In this document: piece after piece, positions 52,141 through 60,443 of the stretch
Layout: each line of letters opens with the position of its first letter
Numbering within the stretch: the stretch's first letter is position 1
NCBI GenBank assembly: GCA_963723165.1
Contig: CAVRPP010000015.1
Location: 244,188-308,187, forward strand
Direction of reading: 5' to 3'
Length of the DNA stretch: 64,000 nt
Origin: UBA4744 sp963723165
GTDB lineage: Bacteria > Actinomycetota > Acidimicrobiia > Spongiisociales > UBA4744
Translations under genes and position numbers: made by a program
Notes under the pieces: generated by a model
Told to the model about the DNA's origin: nothing
Seen by the model: the letters and a program-made list of their open reading frames with translations, nothing else
Databases searched by the model: none

Positions 52141-52722
52141 CCGACCAACCGACCGAAGCCGGAATACGCCCTTGCCGACATCCTGTATGGCAAGGAAGAG
52201 CCCGGAGGTCGACTTCCGACCACGTGGCCGAAGACAGAGGATGACCTCCCGATTGGCAAGCCGATCCCGGTCGATGGCAGGGTCCACTACGACGAGGGGA
52301 TCCACATCGGGTATCGCGCCTGGCTGAAGACCGGGACGGAGCCCGCCTATGCCTTCGGGCTCGGCTTGGGGTATACGACGTGGTCTTTCGATGGTGCTGT
52401 GGTGCCCGACGAAGTGGTAGCCGGCAGTTCGTTTTCCGTGACAGTGGGTATCACTAACACGGGCGATCGGCGCGGCAAGCAGGTGGTCCAGGCATATGCC
52501 GAACGGGCCGACAGCGAGTTCGACCGGCCGGTGCGCTGGCTGATCGGGTTTGCCGACGTCACGCTCGAAGCGGGAGAATCGCGCGACGTGGACATCGTTG
52601 TGCCCGCCCGCGAGTTGGCCTACTACGACGACGGGTGGCAGCACGAGCTTGGGGTCTTCGAGATCTACGCCGGGTTCAGCGTCACCGATACTCCCGGACG
52701 CGGTCGGGTGAGGCTCGCCTGA
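52141..52722 (+). pseudogene. Glycoside hydrolase family 3, C-terminal fragment
   Basis: The frame reads YALADILYGKEEPGGRLPTTWP, then YDEGIHIGYRAWL and YAFGLGLGYTTW, which is the end of the GH3 C-terminal domain, followed by the fibronectin III-like domain (VTVGITNTGDRRGKQVVQAY). The whole catalytic barrel is missing and no start codon precedes the similarity, so this is a 3' remnant of a beta-glucosidase or beta-xylosidase gene. The stop lies 1 nt before the GH43 remnant, so the two may once have been an operon. Confidence 0.75.
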
Positions 52723-52723
52723 G

Positions 52724-53255
52724 ATGCCTTCGAACCTCATCATCCCCGGCTTCAACCCCGACCCGTCGGTGGTGCGCGTCGGCGACGACTACTACCTGGC
52801 TGCTTCGAGCTTCGAGTATCGGCCCGGGATACCGATCTATCACAGCCGGGACCTCGACGGCTGGGAGTTGATCGGTCATGTGGTCGATCGTCCCGGCATG
52901 CTCGACGATGAAGTCCGCACCGGGGGAGGCATTTGGGCGCCGACGATCCGGCACTATCGGGGCCGCTTCCACTTGATCGTCACCGATGCCATGGGTCAGG
53001 GGAACATGCTGTTCACCGCTGACGACGCCGCCGGTCCGTGGAGTGATCCGATCGAGCTTCCCGACATCGACGGAATCGATCCCGATATTGCCTGGGACGA
53101 TGACGGTGACGGGTATATCGGCGGAACCCTCATCGGTTGCGTAGACGTTATGGAGGCCAAGCCGGTGACCAATCCCGGGCGTGGGAACCAGAATCTCTTG
53201 GGGCGTCGACGCTCCTCTGGGGATCCACCAGACGATGGTCGACCTCGAGGCTTGC
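52724..53255 (+). pseudogene. Glycoside hydrolase family 43, N-terminal fragment
   Basis: Begins with an intact ATG and the GH43 first blade: IIPGFNPDPSVVRVGDDYYLAASSFEY with the catalytic-base Asp in NPDPS, then GGGIWAPTIRHYRGRFHL and DPDIAWDDDG. After about residue 130 the frame diverges; in another frame WGVDAPLGIHQTMVDLEA resumes the family pattern near 53200-53255 and then stops. The rest of the propeller, including the general acid Glu, is gone. A xylosidase or arabinofuranosidase remnant. Confidence 0.7.
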
Positions 53256-53270
53256 TGACCGTCGTGCCAA

Positions 53271-53412
53271 ACAGATTCCTAGTTCCAGCCGCCTACGTAA
53301 TCCTTCGTCGCGATGATCACGTGTTGCTGCAATTGCGGATGAACACCGGCTACATGGACGGCTACTGGGCCACCGCCGCTGCGGGCCATGTCGAAGCAGG
53401 GGAGTCAGGGAA
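53271..53412 (+). pseudogene. Nudix hydrolase, N-terminal fragment
   Basis: Starting at GTG 53271, MPNRFLVPAAYVILRRDDH leads to YWATAAAGHVEAGES, the first half of a Nudix box (GX5EX7REUXEEXGU). The sequence then switches abruptly, so the REUXEE half and the rest of the enzyme are absent. It is fused in frame to the tail of the GH43 remnant. Confidence 0.6.
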
Positions 53413-53478
53413 CTGGTCATCAACAAGATCGCGGACCATATCGACAGTCATGCGCAGCTGGTTTTCGTGCATCGCCAT
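53404..53478 (-). pseudogene. Aminoglycoside-phosphotransferase-like N-terminal fragment
   Basis: On the minus strand ATG 53478 opens MAMHENQLRMTVDMVRDLVD followed by DQFPD, the usual first helix of APH/choline-kinase-like phosphotransferases in Actinobacteria. Similarity ends at the junction with the Nudix fragment. Only about 25 residues remain. Weak but the match is specific in style. Confidence 0.4.
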
Positions 53479-53589
53479 GGGTCGTAGGTTGGCAGGGGGA
53501 CCCGTCCGTTGCCACCGAGTTTGTTCTTGTTGACGTGCAGACGTGGCGTGTCGGCGACGCGGATCTGACACCGGAAGCGTCAAGGAATG

Positions 53590-55185
53590 TCACTCGACTC
53601 CACGGGTCCGGCACGGATCAACCGGCCTACTCGGTCGAGTCCGCCAGGCAGAGACATGCTTCGTGCTGTCTCCGGCGTGTGCGTCAAGCGTGGCATTGAT
53701 CGAGGCGGCTACGCCGTCGGTCTGGAGGCGGTCTAGGGCGACGGTGAAGGCGGCGACGAACCGTGCGTTCCGGGGCAGGTCTTCTCCGAACACTGCCGGC
53801 ATACCGAGGAACGAAGTCGGATCGCCGACCGAGGCGGCGGCGAGGGCCATCGCCGTGTCTCCGGCAGGGTCGGATGACACATCCACGGGGGAGCCGTTCT
53901 CATTGTCGCCGGCGCGGAGGTAGAGACACCAGCCTGCGAGCGCCAACGCGCTCAGCTCGATTGGCCCGTCGACCTCTAGCTGTGCCCGCACGGTGGGGAG
54001 GAGGAATTTGGGGAACTTGGCGGTCCCGTCCTGGCAGAGGCGGGTGATCTGGTCACGAATGGCCGGGTTGGCGAACCTCTCTATCAGCTCGCTGTGGAAC
54101 GAGTCGACGTCATAGCGGGGGACCGGCGGCAATACCGGTCGTGCCTCCTGGTCGAGGAAGGCCTCAACGTAGCGCCTGAGGGTGCGGTCCGACATGGCTT
54201 CGTGGACGTAGTCATAGCCGGCCAGGGCGGACAGATAGGCCATTAGCGAGTGAGCCGCGTTGAGCAGCCGGAGCTTCATCATCTCGAACGGCTGCACATC
54301 TTCCGTCACCACCACGTCGAGTTCTTCGAGCGGAGGGCGCTCACCGGCGAAGCGATCCTCCAGCACCCAAAGCGTGAATGCCTCGGTAAACACCGGCCAC
54401 TTGTCCACGATGCCGACCTCTGTGGCCAGCCACGCCCGGTCGGCATCGGTGGTTCCCCGCGTTATGCGGTCGACCATGCTGTTGGGGAAAGCGATGTGCT
54501 CAGCGATCCAGGACGCAAGCTCGTCGCCTATCTGGGCGGCCTCGCCCAGGGTGGCGGTTCGGCAGACGCGACCGTTGGACAGGATGTTGTCGCAGCTCAC
54601 CACGGTCAGCGGGCCAACCGCACGCCGGCGCCGGAGATCCAGCCCGCGAGCCAGGATACCGAAGGCAGAGTGGGCACCGGCGACCGGGGAATCAGGGTCG
54701 TAGGTGCCGCTACCGTCGTCGATCGGATAGCCGCCCTCGGTGATGGTCATGCTGACGATCTGGGTGTCGGGCTCGGCGATCGTCTCGATGAGGGCGGTGG
54801 GATCGGGATGAGCGTGGATGTAGTCGACGATGCTGCCGATGACCGATACGGAGGAGCCGTGCTCGCCGCGAACCACGAGGCTGTAGAGGTGATCCTGGGC
54901 AGCGAGGGCCTGTGCTATGGCGGCGTCGCCGGGCAGGACTCCAGCGCCGACGATGGCCCATGCGGTTTCGCCGGCGGCGCAGAGCGTGTCGACGTACATG
55001 GCGAGGTGCGCCCGGTGGAAGCCGCCAACACCGAAGTGTACGATGCTCGGCCGCAGCGCAGAGCGGTCGTACTTCGGTACCGACACCGACATCGGCGCCG
55101 ATGGGTGGGAACCGTCGCCGATGCGTGGCAGATTCGTTGCCGCCAGCGGGATTCGGTCGTCGTGGGTTCCGCTGCTATCAGACAT
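53590..55185 (-). CDS. Mannitol dehydrogenase/fructuronate reductase family protein
   Basis: A 531-residue polyol or hexuronate dehydrogenase. The NAD-binding N-domain begins IVHFGVGGFHRAHLAMYVD, and the C-domain has the catalytic KxxxxNxxH element in MKLRLLNAAHSLMAYL and GYDYVHEAM. AAGGAG lies 7 nt before ATG 55185. The last ~25 residues (rich in Arg/Pro/Thr) are not typical and may come from a lost native stop. It sits among glycosidase remnants, so it may be the survivor of a plant-polysaccharide or hexuronate utilisation cluster. Whether it acts on mannitol, fructuronate or tagaturonate cannot be told. Confidence 0.85.
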   Translation of the reverse strand: MSDSSGTHDDRIPLAATNLPRIGDGSHPSAPMSVSVPKYDRSALRPSIVHFGVGGFHRAHLAMYVDTLCAAGETAWAIVGAGVLPGDAAIAQALAAQDHLYSLVVRGEHGSSVSVIGSIVDYIHAHPDPTALIETIAEPDTQIVSMTITEGGYPIDDGSGTYDPDSPVAGAHSAFGILARGLDLRRRRAVGPLTVVSCDNILSNGRVCRTATLGEAAQIGDELASWIAEHIAFPNSMVDRITRGTTDADRAWLATEVGIVDKWPVFTEAFTLWVLEDRFAGERPPLEELDVVVTEDVQPFEMMKLRLLNAAHSLMAYLSALAGYDYVHEAMSDRTLRRYVEAFLDQEARPVLPPVPRYDVDSFHSELIERFANPAIRDQITRLCQDGTAKFPKFLLPTVRAQLEVDGPIELSALALAGWCLYLRAGDNENGSPVDVSSDPAGDTAMALAAASVGDPTSFLGMPAVFGEDLPRNARFVAAFTVALDRLQTDGVAASINATLDAHAGDSTKHVSAWRTRPSRPVDPCRTRGVE

Positions 55186-55281
55186 GATGGTTCTCCTTAC
55201 GCGTTGAGCCGCGCTGATGCGGACAGACAATGCGACGTTGGGTCTGCGCTGCGACGACGTGGTCCCCGGTAAGCATGGCGC

Positions 55282-55458
55282 CTAATCGAGACCCCAGTTG
55301 GTGACGATCACGTCTGCGCGGTCTAGGGTCGCGACTACACGCTGCGCATTGGCCTGGTCGCTGCTGTGCACCCAAGCTTCCGGCGCGACCGTCGTTTCAA
55401 CCCGCCCTCCCCCCGAACACGCTCCCACCAAGAGCACGATGCCGATGGTGGCAACCAC
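55282..55458 (-). CDS. Short lipoprotein, possibly truncated
   Basis: A 58-residue frame from GTG 55458: hydrophobic VVATIGIVLLVGAC with lipobox VGAC, then SGGGRVETTVAPEAW. GGGAGAA precedes the start. No domain follows before the stop, so it may be the 5' remnant of a larger lipoprotein gene. Confidence 0.35.
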   Translation of the reverse strand: MVATIGIVLLVGACSGGGRVETTVAPEAWVHSSDQANAQRVVATLDRADVIVTNWGLD

Positions 55459-56265
55459 GCGACAGTTCTCCCGGCCCTGTGACTGGCCGGAGGAACCGTC
55501 GGGGACGTGGGTGCCGATCACTGACCCCAACAGTAGGCGTAAGCCGACGCCTGATTCACCTGGCCGTCCAGGCTCAGTGCTCGCCAAGACGGCCCGGTCT
55601 TCGAAGTCGCTGTCGTAAGAGGCGTCCAATCCGTGTCACCGCAATCCAGGTGCCGAACGGTCGTTCCGTTCGGCACCTGGTGATATGCCTCCAAGGGTGG
55701 CGTCGGAACGGTCTGCCATGTCCGGTTCCGGCGCCATCCGGCTCTCTTCCAAGACAGTCGCTGTTCCTCGATGGAACCTCCTTCCATCGCGTCTGCCAAC
55801 TACGACGCACGACGCGTGTCGGCTCAAGGACATGCTCGCTCTGACGCTCACTCGATGGCCGCCGTCAACGATCGGCCGGCGCGGCGACGAAGACACCATC
55901 GCTGCCCTCGCTGATTGGATCATGGGACCGAACCACACCCTGAGCTGCACCGAACACCAGATCGATACCTCGACCGATCCCGAACACCCACTTATCGCAG
56001 TGGAGCAACTCATGTCTGGGCCACGCCTGAGACACATTTGGGTCACAACAGATGCAAACCCAAGACGAAACTCACTCAAAACGATAGGTCACAAGTGGTG
56101 TTTGAAGGATTCCTCCGCCATATGCACTGTTGGAGTGGGGGCGACTGACCCAACAAGAGCAGGACCGTATTCATGAGGAATGTCCACAGCCGTGAGCGAA
56201 ACGCCCTTTCGACCCACCGTTGACCTGTGAGGGAAGCCAGCAGACTGTCGAGGATCAGCTAGCAT
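55459..56265. other. Intergenic stretch, no convincing gene
   Basis: About 800 bases. Open frames exist on both strands (for example 55685-56176) but none has a ribosome binding site, recognisable motif or the codon pattern of its neighbours. CCGAACGGTCGTTCCGTTCGG near 55658-55678 is an imperfect palindrome of unknown meaning. Confidence 0.4.
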
Positions 56266-56296
56266 GTAGACATAACTGTCTACTGTTGGGTATACT
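56266..56296 (+). promoter_or_regulatory. Promoter and palindromic operator of the toxin-antitoxin operon
   Basis: GTAGACA-TAAC-TGTCTAC is a perfect 7-bp inverted repeat at 56266-56283. It overlaps a TAGACA -35 (56267-56272), spaced 18 nt from TATACT (56291-56296). The -10 ends 6 nt before the antitoxin ATG, so the message should be leaderless. The position fits autorepression by the antitoxin or its complex. Confidence 0.7.
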
Positions 56297-56302
56297 CCAC
56301 CT

Positions 56303-56539
56303 ATGAGTACCACTATCAGGGTGAGCGAGAGCACCAGGGATCGGTTTGCACGGCTGGCCGATTCCACGGGACGTCCAATGACGCAGCTGTTGGATGAGGC
56401 AGCCGATGCCCTGGAACGTCGCCTCTTCTTCGATCAAATGACCGAGCGGTTCGACGCACTCCGGCATGATGAGGCGGCGTGGGCCGAAATCGAGACGGAG
56501 CGGGCGGTGGAACACGGCGCTGCCAGTGATCGGTCCTGA
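56303..56539 (+). CDS. Ribbon-helix-helix antitoxin (MazE-like)
   Basis: A 78-residue protein starting STTIRVSESTRDRFARLAD, the beta strand and first helix of an RHH DNA-binding domain, followed by PMTQLLDEAADALERR and an acidic C-terminal helix (DEAAWAEIETERAVEHG) of the kind that wraps around MazF. Its stop overlaps the toxin start (TGATG). It probably represses its own promoter through the palindrome at 56266. Confidence 0.85.
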   Translation: MSTTIRVSESTRDRFARLADSTGRPMTQLLDEAADALERRLFFDQMTERFDALRHDEAAWAEIETERAVEHGAASDRS

Positions 56540-56877
56540 TGACGCCACGGCGAGGCGAGATCTGGCTGGTTGACTTCGGGGAGCCGGTTGGGCGGGAGCA
56601 GTCGGGCCGGCGCCCGGCCGTGGTGGTTTCGGCAGATGCGCTCAATGAGAGTCCGGCCGGGGTGGTTATGGTCGTTCCTTGTACGACCACCCATCGGGAC
56701 CTCCCGTCCCACATCGAGATCGACCCCGCAGAATCCGGATTGGACGCGGTGAGCTACGCCAAATGCGAAGACCTCAAGTCGGTTTCCGAACGGCGGATGA
56801 TCACTCGTCTCGGACAGGTCGGCCCTCAGGTGGCCTTCGAGATCGGTCGGGTACTCCGTTTTCTGCTCGAACTCTGA
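56539..56877 (+). CDS. mazF: MazF/PemK-type endoribonuclease toxin
   Basis: A 112-residue toxin of the CcdB/MazF fold. RRGEIWLVDFGEPVGREQSGRRPAVVVS gives the family start with the catalytic Arg region, VVPCTTTHRD carries the conserved Thr, and YAKCEDLKSVSERRM precedes the last helix. Such enzymes cut RNA at short motifs when the antitoxin is lost. It is intact and translationally coupled to the antitoxin. Its position at the edge of the first island segment, 25 nt before the tRNA-like repeat, suits a maintenance module. Confidence 0.9.
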   Translation: MTPRRGEIWLVDFGEPVGREQSGRRPAVVVSADALNESPAGVVMVVPCTTTHRDLPSHIEIDPAESGLDAVSYAKCEDLKSVSERRMITRLGQVGPQVAFEIGRVLRFLLEL

Positions 56878-56901
56878 CGGGCTGCTCGCCCTCACGAGAC
56901 C

Positions 56902-56961
56902 ACCAACCATGCCTCCCAGGGGTCGCGTGTACTTGGGGTTGAAGTCGTCCCTCCGACACCA
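56902..56961. repeat. Diverged tRNA-Leu 3'-end copy, probable att scar (copy 2)
   Basis: A 60-nt segment 52/60 identical to 61727-61786. Its last 25 nt match the 3' end of tRNA-Leu(GAG) at 22 of 25 positions, including CTCCGACACCA. It lacks the rest of the tRNA and is not followed by a terminator. Confidence 0.75.
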
Positions 56962-57030
56962 TCGCTAGCACACGTCATGGCGGCGGGGGAGCGTCTGACT
57001 GTGATCGTCCCGGAATGCTCTACAAGTAAC

Positions 57031-57186
57031 ATGGCCGCCATGGCGAGAACAAACCGAAAGGATGACCACCGGGCTGTCGCGCATGAGGCGGTCAAGGAGA
57101 ATGTGCGCACAGGCATTTGGGTCGCCGGTATCGCCGCCACCCTGGACAAGGACGGGAAGCTGGCGGCATGGCACAACGCAGACTGA
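57031..57186 (+). CDS. Small conserved-looking protein preceding the rim genes
   Basis: 51 residues from ATG 57031 (an ATG at 57040 is also possible): MAAMARTNRKDDHRAVAHEA, then NVRTGIWVAGIAATLDKDG. Basic N-terminus and a short hydrophobic patch, no known motif. It overlaps the next gene by 19 nt and so is probably co-translated with the RimB-like protein. No ribosome binding site is apparent. A TACAAG box lies 4 nt upstream, but its spacing to a -35 is poor. Confidence 0.45.
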   Translation: MAAMARTNRKDDHRAVAHEAVKENVRTGIWVAGIAATLDKDGKLAAWHNAD

Positions 57187-57653
57187 AAACGAGGCCGCTG
57201 ATCGGGTGGCGAGAATGGGTGCTGTTGCCCGACCTGTCCACGGTTCCGCTGAAGGCAAAGATCGACACTGGAGCGAGAACATCGACGCTGCATGCGTTCG
57301 GGTTGTCGGTCTACGAGCGTGGCGGTGAGCCTTGGGTGGATTTCGAGATACATCCGATCCAGCGCTCAAAGGCCGAGAGTTCGATGGTTTCGCATCCGAT
57401 CACCGGCTTCAAGGATGTGCGGTCCTCCACGGGGCACTCGGAGAAACGGCCGCTCATCCGAACCTTGGTCCAGATCGGAGAGGAGGAATTCGACATCGAG
57501 GTGACACTGACCTCGCGTGACGAGATGGGGTTCCGTATGCTGCTGGGTCGCTCCGCCGTCCGCCGACGGTTCTGGGTCGACCCCGGCCGGTCGTTTCTCC
57601 TTCCGGTGTCAGCGTATGCCACCGGAGACGAAGGAATGGAAGACAAATCATGA
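57168..57653 (+). CDS. RimB-like retropepsin-type protease (Zn_protease family)
   Basis: A 161-residue protein of the family annotated as putative ATP-dependent zinc protease, structurally retropepsin-like. KAKIDTGARTSTLHAF carries the catalytic DTGA, DEMGFRMLLGRSAVRRRF is the family C-terminal signature. These proteins occur beside RimK and, in Pseudomonas, RimB cuts glutamate tails added by RimK. Start ATG 57168 lies inside the preceding small gene; the longer frame from 57117 does not fit the family. The stop overlaps rimK by 4 nt. Confidence 0.82.
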   Translation: MAQRRLKTRPLIGWREWVLLPDLSTVPLKAKIDTGARTSTLHAFGLSVYERGGEPWVDFEIHPIQRSKAESSMVSHPITGFKDVRSSTGHSEKRPLIRTLVQIGEEEFDIEVTLTSRDEMGFRMLLGRSAVRRRFWVDPGRSFLLPVSAYATGDEGMEDKS

Positions 57654-58879
57654 AATTGGCAATTCTGTCCCGGGCGCCGAGGTCGTATAGCACGCAGCGT
57701 CTCAAGGCCGCGACCATCGAGCGCGGCCATCAGGTTCGCGTGTTGAACACGTTGCGGTTCGCCATCGATCTCTCGGGTGATGAACCGGATCTGCAGTACC
57801 GGGGCAAGCCACTTTCGCACTACGACGCGGTATTGCCCCGCATCGGTGCCTCGATCACGTTCTACGGATTGGCCGTTGTTCGCCAGTTTGAGCAAATGGA
57901 TGTGTATACACCCAACACCTCCAACGGGATCGCCAACTCCCGTGACAAGCTCCGCTCGATTCAGATCCTTTCACGGCACGACATCAGAATCCCGGCGACG
58001 ACGTTCGTGCGGGACCGTGCCGATGTGCTGCAGGCAATCGAACGGGTCGGCGGCGCCCCGGTCGTGATCAAGCTCCTGGAGGGAACCCAGGGCATTGGGG
58101 TGATTCTGGCCCCTGACACCAAGGTGGCCGAAGCGGTGATCGAAACGTTGCAGAGCACTAGGCAAAACGTGTTGATTCAGCGCTTCATCGCTGAGAGTGG
58201 GGGCCGCGACATTCGAGCGCTCGTCGTGGGCGACCGAGTGGTGGCGGCGATGCGGCGCCGAGCGCAGGAAGGGGAGTTCCGTTCGAACGTTCACCGCGGT
58301 GGGTCGACTGAGATCATCGAGCTCGACAGGGACTTCGAGCGTGTAGCGGTGCAGTCCGCACAGATCATGGGCCTGCGAGTGGCCGGGGTCGACATGCTCG
58401 AAAGCGAGAGCGGTCCCCTCGTGTTGGAGGTCAACTCATCACCTGGGCTCGAGGGAATCGAGACTGCCACCGGTCTCGATGTGGCTGGCGCCATCGTCGA
58501 CTACATGCTTAGTCAGGTCGCATTTCCCGAGCTCGACGTCCGTCAACGGCTGACGGTCAGTACCGGCTACGGCGTAGCAGAGCTGTTGGTGCACGAGGGC
58601 GCCGATCTGGTAGGTCAGGCCATCGACGAGTCCGGCCTCCGCAACCGTGACATCACCGTCCTCAGTTTGACCCGGGGCACCACCGTTATTCCCAATCCAC
58701 GGGTTGGCCGAGTGCTCGAGGCTGAAGACCGTCTGCTGTGCTACGGAAAGCTCGAAGCGATGAGAGACCTCGTCCCTGAACGCCGGCGGCGCCGCGCCCG
58801 ACCGGAGATCCAACCTCTGCCCGAGATCCCGATCCCCGACCCCGAAGCGCCACCCGCCGTCGAGCACGATCCGAGCTGA
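57650..58879 (+). CDS. rimK: RimK-family ATP-grasp alpha-L-glutamate ligase with C-terminal RCK_C-like domain
   Basis: A 409-residue ligase. The pre-ATP-grasp domain begins KLAILSRAPRSYST and includes LPRIGASITFYGL. The ATP-grasp core has VIKLLEGTQGIGVILA, VLIQRFIAESGGRDIRALV and LVLEVNSSPGLEGIE. RimK adds glutamate to ribosomal protein S6 or makes short poly-glutamate. After residue ~295 there is an extra domain, GYGVAELLVHEGADLVGQAI ending DRLLCYGKLEAMRDL, that resembles the RCK_C (TrkA-C) ligand-binding domain, so the ligase may be allosterically controlled. The tail is Pro/Glu rich. Confidence 0.87.
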   Translation: MKLAILSRAPRSYSTQRLKAATIERGHQVRVLNTLRFAIDLSGDEPDLQYRGKPLSHYDAVLPRIGASITFYGLAVVRQFEQMDVYTPNTSNGIANSRDKLRSIQILSRHDIRIPATTFVRDRADVLQAIERVGGAPVVIKLLEGTQGIGVILAPDTKVAEAVIETLQSTRQNVLIQRFIAESGGRDIRALVVGDRVVAAMRRRAQEGEFRSNVHRGGSTEIIELDRDFERVAVQSAQIMGLRVAGVDMLESESGPLVLEVNSSPGLEGIETATGLDVAGAIVDYMLSQVAFPELDVRQRLTVSTGYGVAELLVHEGADLVGQAIDESGLRNRDITVLSLTRGTTVIPNPRVGRVLEAEDRLLCYGKLEAMRDLVPERRRRRARPEIQPLPEIPIPDPEAPPAVEHDPS

Positions 58880-58880
58880 G

Positions 58881-59837
58881 ATGCCAAAACAACGTCGCGC
58901 CCCATTCGCAATATCCGGGAACCTGGTCGCAGCGGGCCGGAAAGCCAAGTTAGAACTTCCCATTGCTCGACTGATGTCTGGCACGCCTGTGGCGCTGCCC
59001 GTGCTCGTCTTCCACGGTCAAAATGAAGGACCGAGTGTTTGGCTCAGCGCGGCGGTGCACGGGGACGAGCTCTGTGGGGTCGAGATCATCCGGCAAGTCG
59101 TCGAAGCTCTCGATCCAGCGTCAATGTCCGGGACCGTGTTGGCCATGCCGGTCGTGAACGTCCATGGCTTTAACACCGGCGACCGGTACTTGCCCGATCG
59201 AAGGGATCTCAACAGGTCGTTTCCGGGTTCGGCTCGTGGATCGCTTGCTTCGCGGATCGCTCACCTGGTGATGACGGAGGTGGTCAGCCGATGTAGCGTC
59301 GGTATCGACTTGCACACCGGTTCGGATCACCGCACCAATCTGCCTCAAATCCGGGCCGACCTCGACGATCCGCACACCCTTGCCCTCGCCCGGATCTTTT
59401 CCGCCCCGATCGCCATCCACTCGCGCACCCGCGATGGGTCGCTTCGGCAGGCGGCCACAGAAGCCGGTGCAACGGTCCTGATCTACGAAGGCGGCGAGGC
59501 CTTGAGGTTCGACCCGGTAGCCATCGCGAGAGGCAGAGATGGCACACGCCGCATCTTCGCCGAGCTCGGCATCATCTCGACCGTCGACCCAGCCCCCGGC
59601 GATACGGTGCTCTCCCGCCGGACCGGATGGGTGCGGGCGCCCAGGAGCGGTGTTCTCCATCTTGAAGCCGACCTCGGCGCATATGTCAATGAGGGCGAGC
59701 CTATCGCTACCATTTTCGACCCATTCGGCAAGCGACTCAGCCGCCTGAATGCGAGAAACGCCGGCCTCATCATCGGCCACACCCAGCACCCCCTGGTCAA
59801 CCAGGGAGACGCCGTCGCCCACATCGCCGAAACGTGA
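58881..59837 (+). CDS. Succinylglutamate desuccinylase/aspartoacylase family protein
   Basis: A 318-residue zinc carboxypeptidase-like hydrolase. Zinc-binding HGDELCG (His, Glu) and the later His in GIDLHTGSDHRTNLP, the substrate-Arg region DLNRSFPG and the catalytic Glu in LIYEGGEALRF are all visible. It starts 1 nt after the rimK stop. AstE-like genes beside rimK are a recurrent arrangement, which suggests that it removes or processes amide-linked groups on the RimK product. A strong terminator follows. Confidence 0.88.
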   Translation: MPKQRRAPFAISGNLVAAGRKAKLELPIARLMSGTPVALPVLVFHGQNEGPSVWLSAAVHGDELCGVEIIRQVVEALDPASMSGTVLAMPVVNVHGFNTGDRYLPDRRDLNRSFPGSARGSLASRIAHLVMTEVVSRCSVGIDLHTGSDHRTNLPQIRADLDDPHTLALARIFSAPIAIHSRTRDGSLRQAATEAGATVLIYEGGEALRFDPVAIARGRDGTRRIFAELGIISTVDPAPGDTVLSRRTGWVRAPRSGVLHLEADLGAYVNEGEPIATIFDPFGKRLSRLNARNAGLIIGHTQHPLVNQGDAVAHIAET

Positions 59838-59844
59838 AAGCCGA

Positions 59845-59873
59845 GAAACCCCCAGGTCAACGGGGGTTTCTTT
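59845..59873 (+). terminator. Intrinsic terminator after the rim cluster
   Basis: Nine-bp stem GAAACCCCC / GGGGGTTTC, loop AGGTCAAC, then TTTCTGC. Stem core and loop are identical to those of the hairpin at 61782. Confidence 0.8.
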
Positions 59874-60040
59874 CTGCAAGTTGATCCCGTTCGGGAAAAC
59901 CCTTACCGTGGGGCGGCTTGTTGGATCGCAATCGTCAGCGAGTTGATTGTCTCATCTCATTTGCTATGACAATCGGCGGCAATCTGTCATCAGTGCGTCT
60001 CGGTTCGAAGCGCACCCCTAATACACTGGGAGAAAACATC

Positions 60041-60329
60041 ATGAACTTCAGATTGGTCCAGTTCAGCCTAGGACCCGGAAAGCGCTCAGAAGCAGAAGCC
60101 ATAGCGGATGAAGTTGTGCCTGCCATCCACCGCGCAACAGGGGTGCGATCGGTGTGAATTCTTTGCTGATTATGAGGCTGGCGACTATGGGATCGTCGTG
60201 TTGTGGGCGTCGAAGCAGGCTGCTGAGGCTGCCGCCTCGGTGATCAGCCCCATCTTGACACCACTCCTGGTGGAGGCCAAGAAGACCGCCGAAAGCAGAC
60301 GCCTGTTCGACATATACGAGCCGAAGTAA
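60041..60329 (+). CDS. Small alpha-beta protein (about 95 residues), interrupted by a +1 frameshift
   Basis: The start MNFRLVQFSLGPGKRSEAEA with a good GGGAGAAAACATC site runs to AIHRATG in one frame; the other frame continues QQGCDRCEFFADYEAGDYGI to a stop at 60329. Dropping one base in CGCGCAAC near 60137-60143 joins them into a protein resembling the dimeric alpha/beta-barrel (ABM or stress-responsive) family. No catalytic residues are known for such small members. It may be a sequencing indel or real decay. Confidence 0.5.
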
Positions 60330-60443
60330 GAGCAACTTCTCCAGCGTTTGTCTGCTCGGCCCGAATCGAGGAAGGCGCCCCCGCTCATACGACGTGCTCA
60401 TAGGAGTCTGCCGATATCTTTCGCCAATCAAGAGGAGATGTGT

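Noticed and set aside
54250..55272. 340-codon + frame across the mannitol dehydrogenase gene
   Set aside because: Antisense to a protein with its full dehydrogenase motifs and a good ribosome binding site.
55685..56176. 163-codon + frame between the lipoprotein remnant and mazE
   Set aside because: No start signal, no motif, and similar-sized frames exist on the opposite strand of the same stretch.
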